From NCBI GenBank assembly GCA_017302715.1, contig JAFLCD010000001.1, positions 248,001-312,000 on the forward strand: a stretch of 64,000 bases of DNA, read 5' to 3'. The notes below the pieces were generated by a model. It saw only the letters and a list, made by a program, of their open reading frames with translations. It ran no database searches and was not told the origin of the DNA. The stretch's first letter is position 1. Each line of letters begins with the position of its first letter. Positions 44,447 through 51,861 of this stretch are shown here, piece after piece. This DNA is from Deltaproteobacteria bacterium (GTDB taxonomy: Bacteria > Bdellovibrionota > UBA2394). The translations under genes were made by a program, and so were the position numbers.

Positions 44447-44660
44447 TAGCAAGGGCTCTAGACTCTGCACCGCGCAGACGCAGATTCAAGTCGGTGATTT
44501 AAGTGCTGAGTTTTGCTTCATTTTCTGCGCTGCAGAAGTTGATGATCGAGAGCGGCATTCAGAGCTTGACCCGATAAAGCCTCTGAATGTGTTTGAATTA
44601 TCGAAATTTAGAAGCGCTGCGGCCGATGCAGAGCTGCGTGAGAGAAGGAGTAGCGAGTGA
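44409..44660 (+). CDS. Candidate small ORF coupled to the flagellin gene (contains repeat copy 2)
   Basis: An open frame ends at TGA 44658-44660, overlapping the flagellin GTG as GTGA, the usual sign of translational coupling. Its last codons encode LDPIKP-LNVFELSKFRSAAA-DAELRERRSSE; the 14-residue core repeats copy 1 with only silent differences. The maximal ORF is 83 codons from ATG 44409, but no good ribosome-binding site decides the start. I recognise no family. If real, it is a small Glu/Arg/Lys-rich protein made with the flagellin; otherwise it is a decayed duplicate. Confidence 0.35.
   Translation: MCLNYQNLEALQLSKGSRLCTAQTQIQVGDLSAEFCFIFCAAEVDDRERHSELDPIKPLNVFELSKFRSAAADAELRERRSSE
44583..44624 (+). 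repeat. 14-codon repeat, copy 2
   Basis: Second copy of the segment encoding LNVFELSKFRSAAA, 178 bp after copy 1 and therefore in a different global frame. The identity also includes the base before the first codon. It lies 33-74 bp upstream of the flagellin start. Confidence 0.8.
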
Positions 44661-46603
44661 AAATTAGTACTCCTATTTCATCTTTAGCAGCACAGCGTTC
44701 GCTTGCGACAACAGCGAAAGCTTTGTCTCGTGCGCTTGAGCATTTGGCGTCGGGCAACCGAATAAATTCGGCGCGAGAAGATGCTTCTGGGTTAGCGGTT
44801 GCGAATAAACTTGAATCTCAAGTTCGCGGATTGGGGCGCGCATCTCAAAATATTAATGAATCTTTTGGAATGCTTCAAACGGCGAGCGGCGCCATCAGTT
44901 CACAAATTAATATTATTCAAAGGATGCGAGAGCTAACCGTTCAATCAGCAAACGGAACTTTATCTTCTAATGATAGATCTCAATTGAACGCTGAGCTTCA
45001 GCAACTTTTTTCGGAATATCAACGCATCACCGACAAGACAAATTTTAACGGAGTTAATTTACTGGATGGAAGTTTTGGAACGAAGTCTCTGCAAGTTGGC
45101 TCCAAATCAGGCGACACCGTTGATATGGGCGTAGCATCCACTCAAGCACGAGATATTTTTACGGTGGACGCAACCGTTTATCAAACTCAGGGTACTTATG
45201 CATCGGGAGTGAACTACTCGGCGGCAGTAAATTCTTCAGTTGGAAGATTGGCAGATATGGATGGGGACGGAAATCTGGATATGATTTCGTTTGAAGGGGC
45301 AAACTTCTCCATTCGATTAGGAGAGGGCGATGGTACATTTGCATCTACAACCACTAGATTTACGAGCAATTTAGATCCTAACTACGGCATCTTTAAAATA
45401 GCCGATATGGATGGGGATGGAAAAAACGATATCGTTGGCGTCGATTCCATTGGAAAAAAATTAATTATTTATAAAAATTTAGGAAATCTTCAATTTTCTC
45501 AAACGACATATGCGACAGAAAGTTACTGCTTCTCTTTCGAAGTTGCAGATTATAATGGCGATGGGAAATTGGATGTTGTTACCGCCGATAATAATCAATT
45601 CACCAGTTATGGTATTTCTACTTTTTTGGGTAATGGTGATGGAACTTTTCAAACTCGAGTGACCGCGTCCGTTACGAGTAACTCCAGTCTTTACCTAGCC
45701 AGTGCTGATTTTGATGGCGACGGTGTTTCTGATTTGATAGTGGGCCGTCTGTCTGGAGGACGTGCCTATATTGAAACCATGAAGTATAACGGCGCTGGTT
45801 TGTTTACCAACATAGCGTCAAAAGATCTTGGAGCGAGTACTGGAATCAGTAACATTGCAGTAGGCGATCTAAATGCGAATGGAGCAGAGGATCTTTCAAT
45901 TTACTTTAGCGCGGGTGGTGGAGCTCGAAATACAATTACGATGCTTGGAAGTGGAACCGGGTCTTTCGCTGCTCCAGTTACCGATGCAACACTGGTTGGT
46001 ATAAACATAAGCGACCAGCAGCTTGTTGATCTTAATAACGACGGAAAGTTAGATCGCTTATTTGGTAAATTTGGAAGTTGGCCAACGCCAAGCTACATTA
46101 CCTATCAACTAGGAAATGGAGATGGGACATTCGGTGTTCTAACTAATATCGATGCAGTAAGCGCATTCAATTTAAGCACAGGAGATTTAAATGGTGACGG
46201 CTTTTTAGATGTTCTTGTTTCTGGAACATCGAGCAACTTTACTGGAATTTATTTACAAAATACAACAGCGTTTCCTGCTACTGAATCGTATGTTCCGTAT
46301 GTGAATATCAGTACTCAAAGTAGTGCACAGGATTTAATCGAAGTTCTCGATACCGCGCTAACAAATTTAAATTCTGCGCAATCTCGATTGGGTGCTGTTC
46401 AAAGTCGCTTGGAATCAAGTCTATCGAATGCGCTCATCACCAAAGAAAATCTCGCACAAGCTCGCTCGCAAATGTTAGACACGGATGTTGCTTCAGAAAC
46501 GGCGGAACTTATGCGCGCTCAAATTTTGCAACAAGCTCAGGTCTCGGTCTTAGGCCAAGCCAATCTTTCACTGCAAGCGACCCTAGCTCTTCTTAAATTT
46601 TAA
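44657..46603 (+). CDS. Flagellin with an inserted seven-repeat FG-GAP/VCBS beta-propeller
   Basis: The ends are flagellin: residues 1-165 have LEHLASGNRINSAREDASGLAVANKLESQ-type D0/D1 sequence (in two parts), MRELTVQSANGTLS and NFNGVNLLDG; residues 555-648 have LNSAQSRLGAVQSRLESSL, ARSQMLDTDVASETAELMR and a hydrophobic end. Between them the variable domain is replaced by about 345 residues with seven calcium-loop repeats starting at residues 200, 250, 298, 351, 404, 458 and 510 (DMDGDGNLD, DMDGDGKND, DYNGDGKLD, DFDGDGVSD, DLNANGAED, DLNNDGKLD, DLNGDGFLD), each about 52 residues apart and mostly ending GNGDGTF. Seven such repeats form an integrin-like propeller. No signal peptide, as expected. 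GTG start at 44657 after AAGGAG. Confidence 0.93.
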   Translation: MKISTPISSLAAQRSLATTAKALSRALEHLASGNRINSAREDASGLAVANKLESQVRGLGRASQNINESFGMLQTASGAISSQINIIQRMRELTVQSANGTLSSNDRSQLNAELQQLFSEYQRITDKTNFNGVNLLDGSFGTKSLQVGSKSGDTVDMGVASTQARDIFTVDATVYQTQGTYASGVNYSAAVNSSVGRLADMDGDGNLDMISFEGANFSIRLGEGDGTFASTTTRFTSNLDPNYGIFKIADMDGDGKNDIVGVDSIGKKLIIYKNLGNLQFSQTTYATESYCFSFEVADYNGDGKLDVVTADNNQFTSYGISTFLGNGDGTFQTRVTASVTSNSSLYLASADFDGDGVSDLIVGRLSGGRAYIETMKYNGAGLFTNIASKDLGASTGISNIAVGDLNANGAEDLSIYFSAGGGARNTITMLGSGTGSFAAPVTDATLVGINISDQQLVDLNNDGKLDRLFGKFGSWPTPSYITYQLGNGDGTFGVLTNIDAVSAFNLSTGDLNGDGFLDVLVSGTSSNFTGIYLQNTTAFPATESYVPYVNISTQSSAQDLIEVLDTALTNLNSAQSRLGAVQSRLESSLSNALITKENLAQARSQMLDTDVASETAELMRAQILQQAQVSVLGQANLSLQATLALLKF

Positions 46604-46607
46604 AAAT

Positions 46608-48365
46608 TTATAATCCAATATTAAGACCGGCAGGTCTTAAGTAATTCAACATAGAATCCAAAGCCGAACGGACTTCAGAAAGTATGGGACCTTGAAAATC
46701 TTCTTTCTTTTGATTTTTAAAACGCGCAACAGATTTTCCGTGAGGAAATGTATCTACTTTTTCGATCTCACCCGTTGGTAAATATTTTACCAATAAAGTT
46801 CCGACATCTTTTAAAGTAATGGATTCAGGTTTTCCATATTGCCAATAAGTAAATGCTACTTCTTTGTTGGCGAGATTATCCGTTAAGAACGCGATTTTTC
46901 CTTTGGGATTATATTTTAATGTAATCCAAACAGATTTAACGCCTTTTTGAGTTTCAACAGCTTCTTTTAAATTACATCGCTCATCAAAAGTAAAAGTCGT
47001 ATCGGCTGTGGCCTTTGAAGCCAAAGTGACTTTCATTTTTGTCACTTGATTGCAGTGAGGATCGTAAACAAACTCCATGGACTCACCCGAAGGAATGCTT
47101 TGTCTTTTTAATAAATTTCCGTTGCTCGGATCGTAAACCAATAAATCTCCAGCACCTTTTTCATCTAAGACAGAAACGGGATAGCCTGTTTCTGCAGAAA
47201 GTTTACGAATTTCTTTTTTAATTTCTTTTCCCGAGCGATCAAACTTTGTTGTCGTTTCAAATTCACGGGTTTTATATTCTTGAAGTTCGCGGCTTTCCAT
47301 TTTTCCATCGATAAATTTTGTGATTTCTGAAATGGAATGATTGGCGTCGTTCGCAATAAATGTTCTTTTGTAGCGAGTTTCTATTTTTCCCGGGCCTTTT
47401 TGTTTTTCGACTTCAAATTTGTCGTTGTATTCAAGCGTGAATGCTTCAGCGGGATTTGCGGGAGTGACGGAAGTCATATTTCCTGTTTTGTCATACACAT
47501 ATGTAGTCGTTTTTTTATTGAGGTCGACAAAGCTTTTAAGTCTTCGATTTGGATAAAAAGAATATTTAAGTTCTCGATTAATCGAATCTGAAATCGAACT
47601 TACTAAACCTTTAAGTGCTGGATCCATTTGGTAAGAGAAACTGACGTATCGTCCGCACATATCATTGATGCGAACTAGGTTATCGCCCTGATAATTATAA
47701 GAAATATAATTTCCGTTTCGGTCAGACATTTTAATAATGCGACCTTCCTTATTAAAAGTTTCTGAAGATCCATTTTGAAAACTTCGGACAAAACTTCCGT
47801 CTGGCTTTAATTCTAAAGTGGAAGGTCCTCGCGAATAAGAAAAATATTTTCCAGGGCCGAGTGGCTTTGGCGTGAGAAGTTTAGCTTCTTGCTCTTCTAA
47901 AAAGCTGTGGCTGATTTGTAATTGCTTTTTGTAATCGTCGTAAACAGAAGTAGCTTTTAATCCTCCTGTTTGAGCGTCCGCTTTTTTCTTAGCGACTAAA
48001 AGTTGATCGATGAGGGCTGCTTTGGCTTCGACGAGATTTTTTTCTCGATTGTAAGAGTTTAAAAATCCATCGCCCTCGAGCACATCGAATTTATTTTTAT
48101 TTGGTCGAACTCGAATATTATGATTGAACGTCCATTTGTCGCCGAAAATACTCGAATCACCTGAGTAAGAATTGTAGGCCGCTTTAATTTCGATCGACAT
48201 GAAGCAAGGAACGCTCAATTGATCAGCAGGCAAAAAGAAATTTAAAGTGCGTACATTCACTGGATCGGGTGGATAGTGATAAAAGAGTTTGGTGTGCTTG
48301 GTTCCGTAGCCAAGTTCAGCGGTTGTTGCGAGCGATAAAAGAACTAGAGAATTTAAAAAACCCAC
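46608..48365 (-). CDS. Secreted RHS/YD-repeat protein
   Basis: The 585-residue protein begins with a signal peptide (MGFLNSLVLLSLATTAELGYG) and has YD-type repeats in its middle and C-terminal parts: MSDRNGNYISYNYQGDNLVRI, YVYDKTGNMTSV, LVYDPSNGNLLKR and LKYNPKGKIAFLTD. RHS/YD proteins form large beta-rich shells in surface and toxin proteins. The N-terminal part (FLPADQLSVPCFMSIEIKAAYNS) resembles the DUF6531-like start of such proteins only loosely. No toxin domain is visible at the C-terminus. It converges on the flagellin gene, with 4 bp between stops. Confidence 0.75.
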   Translation of the reverse strand: MGFLNSLVLLSLATTAELGYGTKHTKLFYHYPPDPVNVRTLNFFLPADQLSVPCFMSIEIKAAYNSYSGDSSIFGDKWTFNHNIRVRPNKNKFDVLEGDGFLNSYNREKNLVEAKAALIDQLLVAKKKADAQTGGLKATSVYDDYKKQLQISHSFLEEQEAKLLTPKPLGPGKYFSYSRGPSTLELKPDGSFVRSFQNGSSETFNKEGRIIKMSDRNGNYISYNYQGDNLVRINDMCGRYVSFSYQMDPALKGLVSSISDSINRELKYSFYPNRRLKSFVDLNKKTTTYVYDKTGNMTSVTPANPAEAFTLEYNDKFEVEKQKGPGKIETRYKRTFIANDANHSISEITKFIDGKMESRELQEYKTREFETTTKFDRSGKEIKKEIRKLSAETGYPVSVLDEKGAGDLLVYDPSNGNLLKRQSIPSGESMEFVYDPHCNQVTKMKVTLASKATADTTFTFDERCNLKEAVETQKGVKSVWITLKYNPKGKIAFLTDNLANKEVAFTYWQYGKPESITLKDVGTLLVKYLPTGEIEKVDTFPHGKSVARFKNQKKEDFQGPILSEVRSALDSMLNYLRPAGLNIGL

Positions 48366-48419
48366 TCTTTATAATAACTTGTGCGCGATTAGCAGCACAA
48401 TATGAGATAATATTTAGGC

Positions 48420-49208
48420 ATGTATCCTCTTTTATTCGAACTTGGACCCGTGAAGCTTTATACCTATGGCCTGATGATGGCGATTGGATTTTTGGCGGCC
48501 ATTCAGTGGTCGGCCCATCGCGCAACGCGCTATGGAGTTTCGCCAGAATTTATTTCGAATTTAGGAATGTGGATCATTCTCGCAGGTATTGTGGGCGGTC
48601 GACTGGCATTTTTGGCGATCGAAGAATCTCCGGCCGATATTTTTTCACTTAAGTTTTTTGAAATTTGGAAAGGTGGAATGGTTTTTTACGGCGGTTTTAT
48701 TGGCGCCGTTTTAATAAGCGTTTGGTATTCTCGCAAAAACAAAGTGAACTTCTTTACGGTGGCCGACATTATGTCGCCGGCTTTAGCGCTCGGACATTTT
48801 TTTGGACGAATTGGCTGTACCTTTGCGGGCTGCTGTTTTGGAAAGCAATGTGAATTGCCATGGGCGATTACATTTACAAATCCGCTAAGCTTAGCGCCAC
48901 TGAATGTAGCTTTACATCCCACTCAACTTTACGATGCATTTTCAAATTTATTGATCATTGGAATTTTGCTTCTCATAGAAAAGAAATCCAAAAATCGATT
49001 TCGCGGGCAAATATTTGTCTATTATTTGGGCCTCTATGCAATCGGACGAAGTATCGTTGAAGATTTTCGAGGGGATTCGTCGAGAGGATTCGTCGATTTC
49101 TGGGGGATCTATCCAAATGAGTGGCTATCCACCTCAACCTTTATCGGTATTTTGATGTTAGCCACTGCGATCGGACTTTATTTTAAGTTACGAACTCAAA
49201 AAATTTAG
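48420..49208 (+). CDS. lgt: Prolipoprotein diacylglyceryl transferase
   Basis: Lgt transfers diacylglyceryl to the lipobox cysteine of prolipoproteins in the inner membrane. The 262-residue protein has seven hydrophobic segments and the family motifs VKLYTYGLMMAIGFLAA, IVGGRLAF, WKGGMVFYGGFIGA and the signature FGRIGCTFAGCCFGK. It would lipidate the several lipoproteins encoded in this window. It is divergent from the RHS gene with a 54-bp gap, and its end overlaps the porin pseudogene by 4 bp. Confidence 0.95.
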   Translation: MYPLLFELGPVKLYTYGLMMAIGFLAAIQWSAHRATRYGVSPEFISNLGMWIILAGIVGGRLAFLAIEESPADIFSLKFFEIWKGGMVFYGGFIGAVLISVWYSRKNKVNFFTVADIMSPALALGHFFGRIGCTFAGCCFGKQCELPWAITFTNPLSLAPLNVALHPTQLYDAFSNLLIIGILLLIEKKSKNRFRGQIFVYYLGLYAIGRSIVEDFRGDSSRGFVDFWGIYPNEWLSTSTFIGILMLATAIGLYFKLRTQKI

Positions 49209-50190
49209 AATCTGTAAACGCCCGCAATATTCATTGAAGTGGTCGTCGCTTTAGTAGCGCCACTCGTTGCTTGAGTTTTGTTCCAAGTGACATCTGCTTT
49301 TAATTTAAGCGGTTGATAAATTTGATACTGGGGACCAAAGGTTAGCTGAGTCGCCGAGTGATTTGACATCTTACTGAGCATTTCTCCTCTAGCGCCTAAA
49401 GTTAATTTGTCGGCAGCTTTTAATAAAGTTTGAAGCATCACGCCTTTTTGCAAGGCTGCTCTTCCAACCTTAATAAAATCACCTTCGACATCGACGTCTA
49501 GAATCTGAACGCTCGCTCCAGCGGCAACGTGATAAAGACTTTGCATTCCGGCAGTGCCTGCTTGGTTGTGTCCAAGATATCCGCCTTTGAGTCTGAACAT
49601 CTCACTTGAGAAACTTACAAGACCGCCGAACTCAAAATTTTCTGAGCCGCGTGATCCTTGAGAGAGATATCCGGGATTATTTGGATCCTTAATATGAGCA
49701 TTTGAAACCAAAGCTTTGATTCCAAAATTTCCTTGATCCGCACTCAGCATCACGCCGGTATGCGTATAGGGCAGCGCTGTGAATCCAAGCAACGAAACAT
49801 TGGTGAAGGATTATCGACGCTGTCATTTGAATCCACTCCATAGGGGACATCAAATTGCCCTGCTTGAACTCGAAGATGAGTTCCTTGCACGTCGTAATTT
49901 AATCCGAAGAAAGCCTGAGCTTTTTCTTTAGCTATTTTGAAGTTGTTTGAATAAGTGGTTGTCGTTCCGTCTGTGGTTGAACCTTCCCAAGCAAAAGGAA
50001 TGTCGATGAAAAAATCTGTATTGCTAAATGTTTTGGCAAAATAAACAGCTCCGTCATTCAGCACAAAGCCGCGACCTTTTTGTTGTTTGGTCCAATTGAA
50101 TTGCATATCGGCGAATCCAGAAAATCCATCCGCCGCCATGGCTGCAAGAGGAGTGAAGATCGCGATCATCGTTAAATATTTAATTTTCAT
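49205..50190 (-). pseudogene. Frameshifted outer-membrane porin-like gene
   Basis: Two adjoining frames form one beta-barrel protein. The 5' part (from ATG 50190, signal peptide MKIKYLTMIAIFTPLAAMAA) runs to about 49800, and the 3' part continues in another frame and ends in ...MNIAGVYRF with the C-terminal Phe typical of barrels. At 49796-49805 the minus strand reads CACCAATGTT; one extra A (CCA AAT GTT) would join NPSP to NVSLLGFTALPYTHTG. The change is therefore a one-base deletion. It could be a true disabling mutation, phase variation or a sequencing error. A GAAAGGA ribosome-binding site precedes the start. Confidence 0.75.
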
Positions 50191-50202
50191 AATGGAGTTT
50201 CC

Positions 50203-50224
50203 TTTCAAGATTTAATTCTTGAAA
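50203..50224. other. Hairpin between ubiB and the porin pseudogene
   Basis: TTTCAAGA (50203-50210) and TCTTGAAA (50217-50224) form a perfect 8-bp stem with a 6-nt loop. On the minus strand the 3' arm runs into the GAAAGGA ribosome-binding site of the porin gene, and the 5' arm covers the ubiB stop. It could end the ubiB transcript or limit porin translation. Confidence 0.45.
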
Positions 50225-51861
50225 AGCATCTTGATCAGAATGCCCACACTCATCAATGAAAAAATCCACAAAGACCAAACAAAAAAATGTTCGGGTTTGA
50301 AGATCGACATCAAAGTAGCGGTCATTAAAAAGCAAAAACTCAAAAAACTGAGGGCCTGGATCTTTTGGGTTCGCTTGAATTCATTCACAATCGGTTGAAG
50401 AGCTTCTGCGCTTAATCCGATTTCATCGTTTTCTATTTTTTGAAGCAGATGTTTGAGCTGAGAGGGAAACTCGGTTCCTAAAGAGCGCAAACCTTCAAGC
50501 ATTTTGAAAACATCGCGAACAATTTCTTCGGATGAAAATCTTCGCTTCAACAAAGTTTTTGCAAATTTTTGCCCGTAAGTGATGAATTCGAAGTCGGGAT
50601 CAAGCTTGCGACCAATATGTTCTAAAGTAACGAGTGATCGATAAAACATAATCAAATCTCTCGGCAATTTGACCTGAAATTTTCTAGCGATTCGCGTTGA
50701 GTCTAGCAAAAGTTCACCGACATTAATTTCTCGCAAAGGTTTTCCAAGGTGAGGAGCTAAAAACTCAGAAATATCGGCTTGAAATTCTCGAACTGAAAAT
50801 TTTTTGCCGAACTCCCCAATTTCAATATAGGTCTGCGAAAGAGTTTCAAAATCGCGCGACACCGTGGCCATAAAAATTTTAGAAAGTTTCTGTCTAAGGT
50901 CAGTGCCTAAAGTTCCCACCATTCCAAAATCTAAGAGACCTAATTTTCCTTCACCTTCTTCGATGAGCAAAATATTTCCTGGATGGACGTCGGCATGAAA
51001 GAGTCCGTGAAAAAACATGGATTCAAAAAAGAAATTCACCAAACTCTCAGCCAAATATTTTCGATCGATACTCGCGGGAATCGTAGTGATATGCGAAAGC
51101 GGAGTGCCCTTAAGCTCTGTCATGGTAAGAATTCGTTTAGTGGTGAAGCTCCAAATGACGTCAGGAATTTCAATCGCTTCAAGATTTGGAAAATTATCCC
51201 TAAAGCTGTCTATATTTTTAGCCTCGAGAGTGAAGTCGAGTTCCTCGTGAATAGCTCTTTGAAATTCTTTAACGATCGCATGCAGGTTGATGAGCTTGAA
51301 ATTTTTTCCGAGCCTCTCAAGAGTCTTCGCAACAAAATATAATATATGGATATCACTTTGAATCGTCGTTTCAATATTGGGGCGCTGAACTTTAATCACT
51401 ACCTCTTGCTCAGAATCTTTCAGCCGAGCGCGATGCACCTGAGAAATACTTGCAGCGGCGAGAGGATTTTCATCGATGAATGAAAAAATTTCGTAAGGTT
51501 CTCTTCCCAATTCTTTCTCTAAAATCTCAAGCACTTCGGAAAAAGGAAAATGGGGGATCTGATCGGTAAGTTTTGTAAATTCTAAAACGTAAGCTTCGGG
51601 CAAAAGATCAGGACGCGTACTTAAAAGCTGACCGAGTTTGATAAAAGTAGGTCCAAGTTCTTCGAATGCGAGGCGAAGCTGCTTTGGAGTATTGGCTTGC
51701 TTCTCCCCATTTTCACTTTCTTCTTCAGATTTTGGGTGAGAGCCAAATCCAAGATCTTTGACAATTCCTGAAAACCCATGCTTTGCCAAAATAGAGACAA
51801 TGGTTTGCAATCTTGCCCAATTTGCAACCCTCTCTTTAAAACTCATGGCGGCAGATTTCAT
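50212..51861 (-). CDS. ubiB: UbiB/ABC1 (AarF) family atypical kinase
   Basis: The 549-residue protein belongs to the ADCK/UbiB family linked to ubiquinone synthesis. It has the KxGQ motif region FIKLGQLLSTRPDLLPEAY, the ATP-binding VVIKVQRPNI, the metal motif FHADVHPGNILL and the DFGMVG loop. Two C-terminal transmembrane helices anchor it. Its start overlaps the end of rnr by 4 bp on the same strand. Family members act as ATPases rather than classical protein kinases. Confidence 0.9.
   Translation of the reverse strand: MKSAAMSFKERVANWARLQTIVSILAKHGFSGIVKDLGFGSHPKSEEESENGEKQANTPKQLRLAFEELGPTFIKLGQLLSTRPDLLPEAYVLEFTKLTDQIPHFPFSEVLEILEKELGREPYEIFSFIDENPLAAASISQVHRARLKDSEQEVVIKVQRPNIETTIQSDIHILYFVAKTLERLGKNFKLINLHAIVKEFQRAIHEELDFTLEAKNIDSFRDNFPNLEAIEIPDVIWSFTTKRILTMTELKGTPLSHITTIPASIDRKYLAESLVNFFFESMFFHGLFHADVHPGNILLIEEGEGKLGLLDFGMVGTLGTDLRQKLSKIFMATVSRDFETLSQTYIEIGEFGKKFSVREFQADISEFLAPHLGKPLREINVGELLLDSTRIARKFQVKLPRDLIMFYRSLVTLEHIGRKLDPDFEFITYGQKFAKTLLKRRFSSEEIVRDVFKMLEGLRSLGTEFPSQLKHLLQKIENDEIGLSAEALQPIVNEFKRTQKIQALSFLSFCFLMTATLMSIFKPEHFFVWSLWIFSLMSVGILIKMLFKN

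Noticed and set aside
44258-44449. 63-codon ORF ending in repeat copy 1, as a full gene
   Set aside because: Only its last 14 codons show evidence of selection. The first part covers a long stem-loop and gives an unremarkable basic peptide, so I report the repeat but not a gene.
44570-44577. CCCGATAA as a sigma-28 -10 element for the flagellin gene
   Set aside because: The -10-like word matches GCCGATAA in seven of eight bases, but no TAAA-type -35 lies 15 bp upstream, so a flagellar promoter is not supported.
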